Position numbers and translations under genes: made by a program. Positions 9,557-18,043 of a DNA stretch of 64,000 nucleotides are shown here, piece by piece (position 1 is the stretch's first letter; every line of letters starts with the position of its first letter). This stretch comes from Planctomycetota bacterium (GTDB lineage Bacteria > Planctomycetota > UBA8108 > UBA1146), in contig JABHOG010000004.1 in the NCBI GenBank assembly GCA_018694835.1, positions 1 through 64,000 on the forward strand, read 5' to 3'. The notes under the pieces are model-generated. The model was not told the DNA's origin and searched no databases. It was given only the letters and a program-made list of their open reading frames with translations.

Positions 9557-10375
9557 GTGGGGGTTTCGTTGCCAAGTTCAACCCGTGTTATTATTACAGC
9601 GTACAATAATCTGCCACTGCTTCGCATGGCATTGCGGGGTTATTTACGACAGACAACGCAAGATTTTACACTCGTCATTGCAGACGATGGGTCTACTCCA
9701 GAGATCAAGAATTGGCTAGACAGTTTTGCTCGTGAAACCAGTGCGCAGGGAATTGAATTGGAGCATGTCTGGCACGAGGATCTCGGGTTTCGGCGATCAA
9801 TGATCCTCAATGAAGCGGTTCGACAGGCTTCGGATGAATCGTTACTGATCTTCTCGGATGGGGACTGTATTCCCCCTGCTGATTTCGTCGAAAAACACAA
9901 CCGAGCCCATGTGCCAGAGAGTTTTCATGTGGGAGGTGCATACCGCCTCGACCAGGCTATTTCGGAAGAGCTTACGGAAAAGGATATAGACTCGGGCGCG
10001 TTCGAATCCCTCGGCAGCGAAGTTCACCGCAAGGATCTCTCGAGAAGGAGATTCAAGTCCAGATGGGGAACTTTTCTGCGTCTGAAAAATCGACCCAAGG
10101 TTCTGGGGCTGAACATGGCGATGGATAGGGACCTCTTCGAGGATGTGAATGGATTCGATGAGAAATTTGTCGGATATGGCCTTGAAGACAGCGATCTCAG
10201 AGATCGTGTCATGCGAAGATCACCTCGCCCACGAGTGGTGAATTTCTACGGAGATAACGACGTCTACCACCTCTGGCACCCTGTTAACAATACGGTAGAA
10301 CGCCGACAACTTCCTACCTGGGGTTATTACCAGCAACGGCGGCCGGTGCGATGCGAAACGGGACTCTCTCGCTAA
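9557..10375 (+). CDS. Glycosyltransferase family 2 (galactosyltransferase-like C-terminus)
   Basis: VIITAYNNLPLLRMAL, VIADDGST, IFSDGDCIPP, NMAMDRDLFEDVNGFDEKFVGYGLEDSDL. Confidence 0.88.
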   Translation: MGVSLPSSTRVIITAYNNLPLLRMALRGYLRQTTQDFTLVIADDGSTPEIKNWLDSFARETSAQGIELEHVWHEDLGFRRSMILNEAVRQASDESLLIFSDGDCIPPADFVEKHNRAHVPESFHVGGAYRLDQAISEELTEKDIDSGAFESLGSEVHRKDLSRRRFKSRWGTFLRLKNRPKVLGLNMAMDRDLFEDVNGFDEKFVGYGLEDSDLRDRVMRRSPRPRVVNFYGDNDVYHLWHPVNNTVERRQLPTWGYYQQRRPVRCETGLSR

Positions 10376-10429
10376 ACTCTAGCGATGGAGCCACGATGAG
10401 AGAGAAGCAGTTCATCCATGGAAACTGAG

Positions 10430-10733
10430 GTGTGGTCATCGCCCTGTCCATACCGATTTCGCTCTGGTGGGGTGATCTTTTTCCATCCGCCTCGCTTTTC
10501 AACGCGGTAGCGCTTTTCAGTCTCATTCCATGGGTGTCAATTTCGTTACAAGCACAGGTGTATCACGAGTGCATTCCGGCAGAGGTGAATTAGTTGATGA
10601 GGATGAGATGTTAGAATCGCAAAGTGTACTCGGGGTTGCGGCTGTAACCACTGTTGCCGAGCCCAATCAGACAGCGCAAGCACTGCTCGAATATCTGTGG
10701 TGGAGTAGAATCCTTGATGGCAATCCCAAGTAG
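10430..10733 (+). pseudogene. Decayed C-terminal copy of the YugP-like zinc metallopeptidase (8250..8975)
   Basis: Two frames match: SLFNAVALFSLI (vs ALFSAVVLFQFI), then after a frame change DEDEMLESQSVLGVAAVTTVA...ALLEYLWWSRIL (vs DEEEMSGVRSVLGAAALTYVA...LLYYLWRSGLL). Confidence 0.65.
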
Positions 10734-10757
10734 CCTTCACTGGATCACTTCGCTCGA

Positions 10758-11539
10758 TCAATCGAGATAGCGACGCTTCAGTTTTTCAAAGATCGAATCT
10801 GGATGGAACTCTGCATTCTTGTCAAATCCAGGGGATCTACTGATCATCTCATTCCACAGGTGGATGCAGTAACTGCCAGAAAAGAAATCGTCGTTATTCT
10901 GAAACGTATCGTCGAAGATGCTCATCCAGCAACCCTGTGTCACTGGATAGAAGTACGTGAATGGCTTCGCCAGTTCAAACAGTTCCAGGTGTTTCAGCGC
11001 AGCCGTAAATCCCTTGGGCCCTGCCGATTCCCCCCAACGAACTCGGTCACGTCGATTTCCCAGTAAATATTTCCTAACAAATTTCTTCACTCTCATTTTT
11101 GGAGTGTCATAAGGTAAGGGTGTATTGGGAGCCTGGCATAGATCCGCAAGAGATCGTGACAACGGGTGCCCGACAGGGAATCGAAGTACTCCAATGGCTG
11201 CAGATATTGAGGAATGCAGTCCGAAGATGATCGGTTCTTCAAATGTGAACGGCTTGAGGCAGATCACATCTGTATCCACCCAATATCCACCCTTTTCGAA
11301 CAACAACTCCCAGCGAAACCAATCAGCGAAAATTGCGTAGCTGTTTCGGACGGTGAAAATTTCGTGGGCAGGGATCACTTCATTGGCATCCAGGACAGTT
11401 ATACCATCCGGTACACCTTGAACATCTTCGTATGCAAACAGATGAACATCGTGGCCATTTTTAGAAACGAATGCAGGCATAACCGTTCAACCTGAGAGAG
11501 AGTTGATCCGATCCACAAGGTCTGGATGGTGCCGTTCAT
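10758..11539 (-). pseudogene. GT32/capsular polysaccharide-type glycosyltransferase with apparent 1-nt frameshift in an A5 run (plus-strand T5 at 11458-11462)
   Basis: 5' frame from ATG at 11539 (GGAGG upstream) gives MNGTIQTLWIGSTLSQVERLCLHSFLK; downstream frame continues NGHDVHLFAYEDVQGVPDG...FRWELLFEKGGYWVDTDVICLKPF (DXD). Confidence 0.7.
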
Positions 11540-11650
11540 ACTTTGCCTCCGTTTAATCTCGTGCTTTTCAAGCCTGTATCCTCATCAATCAGATGGGACG
11601 ACAAAAAAAACGGGTTCACGCTGCTAGCAACGGGGCCTTCAAGTGATCCT

Positions 11651-12475
11651 CTATTTCTTCCGGGTGGGAGTATTGACGACTTCTTTTCGGGTTATGTAGA
11701 ACCACTCCATGATGGCTTCTCTTCCTTCTGCCAGAAGGACTTTTCTGGTCTCCAGGTTGAAGCTATTTAGTTCTGGGAAGTTATAGTCCCTTGCCTTGAA
11801 AATGTCATCAATACTTTGAATCACCTTTATCTGGTATCCGGATTCGAAAACGCTGCGTAGATGTGTTGATACGTTGATGTCGAATACATCATGAACTTCG
11901 ATCAGGAAATCGTGCTTGTCGAGTTTCTTGACACTGCTCGAAGTGAATAGTTGCTTTTCATAACCTTCGCAATCAGAAATGATCAGGGCACGTTCTGACA
12001 CGGGTATGTTTTCTAGTGTATTGCTGTCGCAGTACCCATTCACGGCGTAACGAGAGGCCTCGATCCCATTCAGTTGCATCATCTCCCGACATAACTGAAT
12101 TGCCCTAGTGTTGGTATCAAACGCGAACACCTTCGCACTGGGGCATCTCATGGCAAGCCCGACGGCGTAATAGCCTTCAGCGCATCCGATATCGACAATT
12201 TCAGTGTATTGATTGCCTACAACCTGTTCGACGATTCCATTGAGTTCATATTCATAGGAGCCGAGTAATTTGGGATACAGGGCACTCCCAACCGAATCCA
12301 GTTCCGGATATTGCATGCCCTTGAAGGGGCCGTGCAGCACTGTTTGTGTCGGTTGTAGAGTCTGCAATGCGGTTGCGATAATTCTGCGGCGGTTTTTTCT
12401 ATTCTTTCGGCGAAGGAAGTAACGCCGAAATTGCGTCAATATTCTCACCAGGACTCCTCTGTCTGTCCGCTCCAC
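11651..12475 (-). CDS. FkbM-like / class I SAM-dependent methyltransferase
   Basis: VDIGCAEGYYAVGLAMRCPSAKVFAFDTN, IISDCEGYE, DFLIEVHD. Confidence 0.7.
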   Translation of the reverse strand: MERTDRGVLVRILTQFRRYFLRRKNRKNRRRIIATALQTLQPTQTVLHGPFKGMQYPELDSVGSALYPKLLGSYEYELNGIVEQVVGNQYTEIVDIGCAEGYYAVGLAMRCPSAKVFAFDTNTRAIQLCREMMQLNGIEASRYAVNGYCDSNTLENIPVSERALIISDCEGYEKQLFTSSSVKKLDKHDFLIEVHDVFDINVSTHLRSVFESGYQIKVIQSIDDIFKARDYNFPELNSFNLETRKVLLAEGREAIMEWFYITRKEVVNTPTRKK

Positions 12476-12533
12476 ATTTCTCGAAACGGATGTAGTTGGC
12501 TAGTTTCCGATGCCCTTGGGCATTGTAGCCGAA

Positions 12534-12777
12534 TCACTTCCACGGTGGGATCTGATTCAACGTGTAGTAGGCGACAGGATGCAGCACCTTTTCTCCCTCG
12601 CTGGTCTGGATGCCGGGCAGGTGCAGTTCGTGCACGTGCCCCTTCTGTAAGCCGTCGACCACCAGTTCGACTTGTAATCCATCTTCGGAAACATGAGCCT
12701 CGGTGATGGTCGGAGTCGTCTGGTCGATTTCCGGGCTGCCATAGAAGCGCCAGTAGTGATGGGTGTAGGTTTCCATC
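12534..12777 (-). repeat. Copy B of ~244 bp direct duplication (3' end of the intact gene)
   Basis: See 9022..9265; constant offset of 3512 bp, no indels seen. Confidence 0.93.
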
Positions 12778-14039
12778 CGGTAGCTGGCAGGGTCGGCGGC
12801 GCTGGTCCGATCGACGGGCTTGGTGAAGGAAACCGAAAAACCATCCGGTCTCGCCTTCATCTCGAGGATCTCGAGGGGGGTCTTGCCACTCCAGCGCAAT
12901 CTTTGCAGTGCATACGGTTCGCGACTACGAGTCGGCCAGCCACGACAGCAGCCACCGACGATCAATTGACCATTCGATGACAGCAGTCCACCGAGCAAGC
13001 CGGTACTGAATCCCTCACGAAAGGGATAGCAGGCACCCTGCCACACTCCGGCGACCTGCTCCGTCGTCACGCGCATGACGACACTGAGTGTGTAATCGAG
13101 CACGAACAGTTGATCGGTGAAGGGGCCAAAGGCACCGTTTGATTCATCGAGCAAGATCGCGGTCGCCGATTGCCCCATCTTCTTGTAGGGGAGCACGACG
13201 CTGGTCGGGATCAACTCGGGGATTCGTGCCGCATCGATGTGAAGGCGACCATCTTCTCCGTCGGTGGGTTGGGCAGGTTGTGGTCCCATGTTGGGAGCGA
13301 GTTTGTACCAGGGAAAACTGATGGGGTGCCCGACAAATCCGCCCGGGCGCAACTCCTTGAGACCACAGGCTCCATTCCAGGGGCCCTGGTTCTCGGTGTA
13401 GAAGGGGATTCCTGAGGCGTTGAAACCGACGCCGCCAGGACTGCGCAACCCGCTACAGGTCGGGGTGGTCGTGCCATCGGCATTGACGCGCAGACACCAG
13501 CCACGATAGGGGTAGTCGGAGGTGTAGGATCCGGACAGGCACAGGGCCACCCAGATGTTCCCCTCTGGATCGAAGCGAGAGCCGAAGGTGAACTCGTGTT
13601 CCGACCCGAATCCCCATTTATCGCTGACCGTCTCGTAGATGTCAGCGCGGCCGTCTCCATCGACATCGATGAGACGTGTCACCTCGGCCTGGTGGGTGGC
13701 ATAGATGTGTCCGTCTTTTCTGGCCAATCCAAACACCTCGTGCAAGCCCTGAGCATGCAACTGGTAATCCGCAGCCAGGTCATCATCGAGCAGACCAGAG
13801 ACGATCCAGATCTCTCCACGTCGGGTTCCGATGGCCACCTGACCATCATCCAGTTCGAGCATGCTGACCGCTTCGAGATGGATTGCAGGAGGAATCTCCA
13901 GATCCTCGATGATCCACCAGCCGTTCTCATCGAAGTTGGCGAGTGGCGGTAGATTCTCCTGCTCGTTCTGAGCGAGCAGTGGAATCGTCATCGAGACGAG
14001 CATCGCGATGACGAATCGTTGGATCATGGTGGGCATCAA
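12534..14039 (-). CDS. Secreted beta-propeller dehydrogenase-like protein (PVC-type auxiliary gene)
   Basis: Signal peptide; ELDDGQVAIGTRRGEIWIVSG, AQGLHEVFGLARKDGHIYATHQAEVTRLIDVDGDGRAD; overlaps the stop of the upstream cytochrome gene. Confidence 0.75.
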   Translation of the reverse strand: MMPTMIQRFVIAMLVSMTIPLLAQNEQENLPPLANFDENGWWIIEDLEIPPAIHLEAVSMLELDDGQVAIGTRRGEIWIVSGLLDDDLAADYQLHAQGLHEVFGLARKDGHIYATHQAEVTRLIDVDGDGRADIYETVSDKWGFGSEHEFTFGSRFDPEGNIWVALCLSGSYTSDYPYRGWCLRVNADGTTTPTCSGLRSPGGVGFNASGIPFYTENQGPWNGACGLKELRPGGFVGHPISFPWYKLAPNMGPQPAQPTDGEDGRLHIDAARIPELIPTSVVLPYKKMGQSATAILLDESNGAFGPFTDQLFVLDYTLSVVMRVTTEQVAGVWQGACYPFREGFSTGLLGGLLSSNGQLIVGGCCRGWPTRSREPYALQRLRWSGKTPLEILEMKARPDGFSVSFTKPVDRTSAADPASYRMETYTHHYWRFYGSPEIDQTTPTITEAHVSEDGLQVELVVDGLQKGHVHELHLPGIQTSEGEKVLHPVAYYTLNQIPPWK

Positions 14040-16774
14040 CTCTCTTTTCCCCAGCGATATTCGATGGTGATCGAGTGCGTTTGGTTTCGTTCGGCTGGCA
14101 GCGTGGTCCAGGTTTCGTATTGCACGCTATTATGTATCTTGTGGAGAGTCGTAGGGGTGGCGCCGTGGCTCAACTTGATCTTGAGACCGTCACCGTAGAT
14201 GAAGGTGCCGTCATCGAGAACTTCCGTCGGAGGTACATCGCGGATCCGCATCCAGAAGACTCCTGGCTCCGTCGAGTCAGCATTACCCACGAAATTCACC
14301 GTGCGAGCGAGCCATGCATCGCCTGAGACATCGTGAGCCACCATCGTTTCCTCGATGTCGAGGGTCCCTGCTCGATACATCAGCGTGGGGATCTTGTTGT
14401 CGCCAATCTTGTAGCCGTGAAACTGATAGTCATCGGGACGGATACCCTCTTCGTGATCGCCGGGCCAGGGGCAGTTGACATCGGTCAGGAAAACCACATC
14501 GGGTCCATGGGCAAAGGTCATCACATCACGACCGAGCGGTCGAATCCGGCCCATCCCCTGCGACGACCAGTGAGCCCTGGCATCGAGGAATCGTCCCTTC
14601 CACAACAGCGCCAGTCGCAGTTCCTGGGCGTCGAAGGCGTAGTGGATTCCTCCCGGTAAGCCGACTGCGATGCCGCGGTATCCAGCTTCCCAGAGTTTTC
14701 CTCGATAGACGATCGCTTCACCACCGACGATCAGTTCCTGTTGCTGACGACTGAGACCCTCTGGGAAGATCGCCTGGTCCCCATCTTCGAGATAGCGCCA
14801 GAGTGCTCCGACCTGCTGATCGGCATCGCCGCCGAGTAGTTCTGGGATCATGCTGCGACCTTCGGGCCAGAAGGCGAGCATCTGGGTGCCCGGTCGAAGT
14901 GATTCGGGATCGAGCATGTAGCGATGAAACCAGTCGTGGTTGAGTCGCTCGGTGGTGGTGACCAGATCCATCGCGCGCATCCCCACCGAGTGCTTCTGAT
15001 TGAAGTCGTGACATAAAACGCACTGCAGCATTCCACTGCCAGCCATCTGCTGACCAGCAGACTTGATGGCATCTTCGCTGTGGGTCATGCGGGGTACGGC
15101 TGTGAGGTGGCGATCCACTGCGATCAAATCGGCTGCGAGTGTGCGGGTTTGTGGATGATTGAAGGTGGGCATGCGGGTGTGCATATAACTGCGCAAGGTG
15201 CGCCCCGATCGAATCACTCCATCGAGCCAATCTTGAACCAGTTTGTCTCCCACTCCGGTCAGGGGAGGGGGGAGGCGACCTTCGTCTCCGAGGAGCGGCT
15301 CGGTTCCAGTGAAGAAATCCCTTCGATCCACCGCAACGCCACCGAGATCTCCACGCGAATGGCAAGCGGTGCAGCGGAAGGTACGCAGCGTTTGATCGAC
15401 TCGTTGTGCTGCGGCGGGTGCTTGCGGATGGTCCACCAGGAAGTTCAGGGCCGATTCGAGGTCTGCCGATTGTTTTGCAGAAAGTGGGTAGCGAGGATGT
15501 TGCTGGTCAGGTGGTGGGCCAGACAACTTCTCGATGGCGGATGCGGTGGCGGGCAACCCCTCTTCGTGGCACTGAGCACAGCCGAGTTTCTGGTACAGGT
15601 CCTGACCACGTTCGGCATCGCCACTTTGATGATCCCAGCCGGGAACCGGTGGCAGTGGTTCGCTGGAGTTGCTCAAGAGGCTGGAGTCGATCGGACCACG
15701 GTCAATGCCGGGGCCCTGCCATTCCAGTTCCAAGATGGAATCTTCAACCCACTGAAAGTGAGAGACTTCGATGGGATGCAGTCCCGATTCAAGATGGATG
15801 GAGGCGTCCTTCTCCATCACCTTCTTGCGCTGGTAATTTTTCTTGCCTCCCAGATCGATGACATCCTTTTCGTCGATCCGGAGCCTGCCGATGTCATCGA
15901 CCTTCAGAAAGAAGTGGTAGTCACCGGCTTCCTCGATGCGAAGCCAACCCGAGAAGTGGGTGGTGACATCGTTTCTTCGCTGCTGATCGGGCAACTCGAG
16001 CCTGCTGGTGATCGTCGTGTTTCTCGGCCTTGAGCGAGAAGAGTCGTCGAGGCCCTTTCGATGTCCCCAGTCGATGGCCAGATCGAGCGGGGCGGCTACT
16101 TTGGTGCTGCGTAAGAGGTAGTGGGCGATGGCATCGGCTTCATCCTGCTGAAGTCGCAGAGAAGGCATCCGGCCCGATGGCCTGATCTGGTGCGGATCCT
16201 TGAGGAATCGAGTCAACCGCGGTTGTGACCAGTGTTCGACTCGACCGGTCAGTCGATTCGAATCGAGCGGCACGTTCGTGGACTCGCGCATCGGCTCATG
16301 ACAGCTGACACAACCGACCTGATGGTAGAGGCGTTCGCCCTTTTCGATGGCGACCTGGTCGGGAGCCGTCGGTTGCCAGTGTGAAGAGGGCGGCGATCGT
16401 GAGAGCAGGTACTCGACCAGGTCGACGGCCGCTTGTCGCGGGTCGGGATCGTCTGCTAGCAGCGAGGGCATCACGGTGCCCGGATGAGTCGTGGCCGGGT
16501 CGAGGATGAACTCGAGCAGATGATGCGGATCGATGCGCTGGGCCACCTGGTCGAGGCGTGGCGCTTTTCTCGGAAGGATCCAACTGGCCGAACTCTGGGC
16601 GGTCGAGTGGCACGCTGTGCAGCCCAACTCTCCCAGTAACAGCAGTCCGGCGGAGATCGATGGAGACGATTCATCCCGGTACTCCGATGCGTAGGCACCG
16701 ATGAAGGGCGGTGCCTGCTCGTCGCCGGAGATCGACCCAGAAAAGGAAGCCACCAGGAAGAGTGCTGCGATCAT
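14036..16774 (-). CDS. Multihaem c-type cytochrome with embedded PA14-like domain
   Basis: Five CxxCH motifs (CTACHS, CVSCHE, CAQCHE, CTACHS, CVLCHD); WLRIEEAGDYHFFLKVDDIGRLRIDEKDV PA14-like block between them. Start at MIAALFLVASF overlaps the ThuA stop (ATGA). Confidence 0.85.
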   Translation of the reverse strand: MIAALFLVASFSGSISGDEQAPPFIGAYASEYRDESSPSISAGLLLLGELGCTACHSTAQSSASWILPRKAPRLDQVAQRIDPHHLLEFILDPATTHPGTVMPSLLADDPDPRQAAVDLVEYLLSRSPPSSHWQPTAPDQVAIEKGERLYHQVGCVSCHEPMRESTNVPLDSNRLTGRVEHWSQPRLTRFLKDPHQIRPSGRMPSLRLQQDEADAIAHYLLRSTKVAAPLDLAIDWGHRKGLDDSSRSRPRNTTITSRLELPDQQRRNDVTTHFSGWLRIEEAGDYHFFLKVDDIGRLRIDEKDVIDLGGKKNYQRKKVMEKDASIHLESGLHPIEVSHFQWVEDSILELEWQGPGIDRGPIDSSLLSNSSEPLPPVPGWDHQSGDAERGQDLYQKLGCAQCHEEGLPATASAIEKLSGPPPDQQHPRYPLSAKQSADLESALNFLVDHPQAPAAAQRVDQTLRTFRCTACHSRGDLGGVAVDRRDFFTGTEPLLGDEGRLPPPLTGVGDKLVQDWLDGVIRSGRTLRSYMHTRMPTFNHPQTRTLAADLIAVDRHLTAVPRMTHSEDAIKSAGQQMAGSGMLQCVLCHDFNQKHSVGMRAMDLVTTTERLNHDWFHRYMLDPESLRPGTQMLAFWPEGRSMIPELLGGDADQQVGALWRYLEDGDQAIFPEGLSRQQQELIVGGEAIVYRGKLWEAGYRGIAVGLPGGIHYAFDAQELRLALLWKGRFLDARAHWSSQGMGRIRPLGRDVMTFAHGPDVVFLTDVNCPWPGDHEEGIRPDDYQFHGYKIGDNKIPTLMYRAGTLDIEETMVAHDVSGDAWLARTVNFVGNADSTEPGVFWMRIRDVPPTEVLDDGTFIYGDGLKIKLSHGATPTTLHKIHNSVQYETWTTLPAERNQTHSITIEYRWGKES

Positions 16775-17811
16775 TGAGCCTTCTTGACCATGTCCGCTGG
16801 CTTCAGATCGGGAGTGTGCTTGTTGAAACCGAACTGGGTCGGTTGATAGTCGCCGACCAGATCGACCGTGAGGTTCGGTTTGATCTGGCTCTGCATGCCG
16901 AGGCACCAGTAGCAGGCATTGACCAGTAGCCTTCGCGATCCTTCACGAGTATAGGATTGAGATGCTCCAAAGGTCGAGGAGAAGACCCTTTGCTTCTTGC
17001 CGCTTTCGGATTTGCGTACATTGGTCCAGGCGATCGGCATCATCGGATCGTTCTTGTCGAATGTGGTCTCGTCGTCTCGCTTTACCACCTCACAGGGGCC
17101 GTCAGCGGGGTCCATCCCCGACAGCACGCGCCCGTTCATCAGCGGGGTACAGCCTTTGGGGAGGGGAAGGCGTACGGTGTAGACATCGGAAGGGTCCCAC
17201 ACATCTCCATCCTTGATCCCCTGCAGGATCGGGTGCCCGCTGGCCTCCTCGACGATGATACCGCTGCTACTTTGCCAGCCATGGCCTCCATGATGATCGA
17301 TCCAGGTCTCGCCCATCACCTGGCGTCCAAACCCGCCATCCCACTGACCATTTCGCCACGACCAGCGGTGGTATTCCCGGTCACCAGGGATATCAAAAGC
17401 GTGAGTGGATGTCCTTAGTCCGATCACCGGTTTGCCCGATTGGACATGATCGACGAAGTGCTTCATCTGTGAGTCGGGTAGGTTTCGGAAGCGAGTGAAG
17501 AGCACCACCAGGTCTGCCTCATCGATCGCTTCCATGCCGGGGATGTTGTCGTTGACCTGGGGATCGATGCAGCCGGTTTCAGGGTCGATCGAGAAGAGCA
17601 CGGTGCAGCGAAAGCCGTGGTGCTTGGCGAGGATCTGGGCCATCTGGGGCATCCCTTGTTCGGAGCGGTACTCCTCGTCCCCGGTGATGAATACGATGTG
17701 CTTTCCCACTCCCGGTCCCTTGGCACCATCAAAGGTGAGCCAGGAATCTGAATCGTCCATGGTTGGGACAGAGGCGGCCAAAACGGTTGTCAATACCAGC
17801 AGGATATTCAT
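16771..17811 (-). CDS. ThuA-like domain protein (trehalose utilisation family)
   Basis: KHIVFITGDEEYRSEQGMPQMAQILAKHHGF, PVIGLRTSTHAF, WIDHHGGHG, RVFSSTFGASQSY. Confidence 0.85.
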   Translation of the reverse strand: MNILLVLTTVLAASVPTMDDSDSWLTFDGAKGPGVGKHIVFITGDEEYRSEQGMPQMAQILAKHHGFRCTVLFSIDPETGCIDPQVNDNIPGMEAIDEADLVVLFTRFRNLPDSQMKHFVDHVQSGKPVIGLRTSTHAFDIPGDREYHRWSWRNGQWDGGFGRQVMGETWIDHHGGHGWQSSSGIIVEEASGHPILQGIKDGDVWDPSDVYTVRLPLPKGCTPLMNGRVLSGMDPADGPCEVVKRDDETTFDKNDPMMPIAWTNVRKSESGKKQRVFSSTFGASQSYTREGSRRLLVNACYWCLGMQSQIKPNLTVDLVGDYQPTQFGFNKHTPDLKPADMVKKAQ

Positions 17812-18043
17812 CAGTACTCCTTTAACGAATGCTCGGTCGGTTCCAAGCAGCCAAGTTGATTTCACCGCACAGGATAGCCCATCCTCGGCTGGGAAGGGAC
17901 ATGGTTGATGTGATCGATGTCCTCGATCAGACTGGCCGATCCTCGCTCCCGCCTGCGAGATTGGGTTCTTTTGTTTTGCCCCGTCATGTGATTGCCCGGA
18001 TCTGCCGGGTTGGTTTCCGGCATCGCCGATTCAGGAGGAAGAT

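Noticed and set aside
9266-12533. Transposon/IS or integrase-bearing island
   Set aside because: No transposase, integrase or terminal inverted repeats found; only the flanking direct duplication is supported.
14718-15365. Minus-strand alternate-frame ORF (215 aa)
   Set aside because: Arg/Ser-rich out-of-frame translation inside the cytochrome gene.
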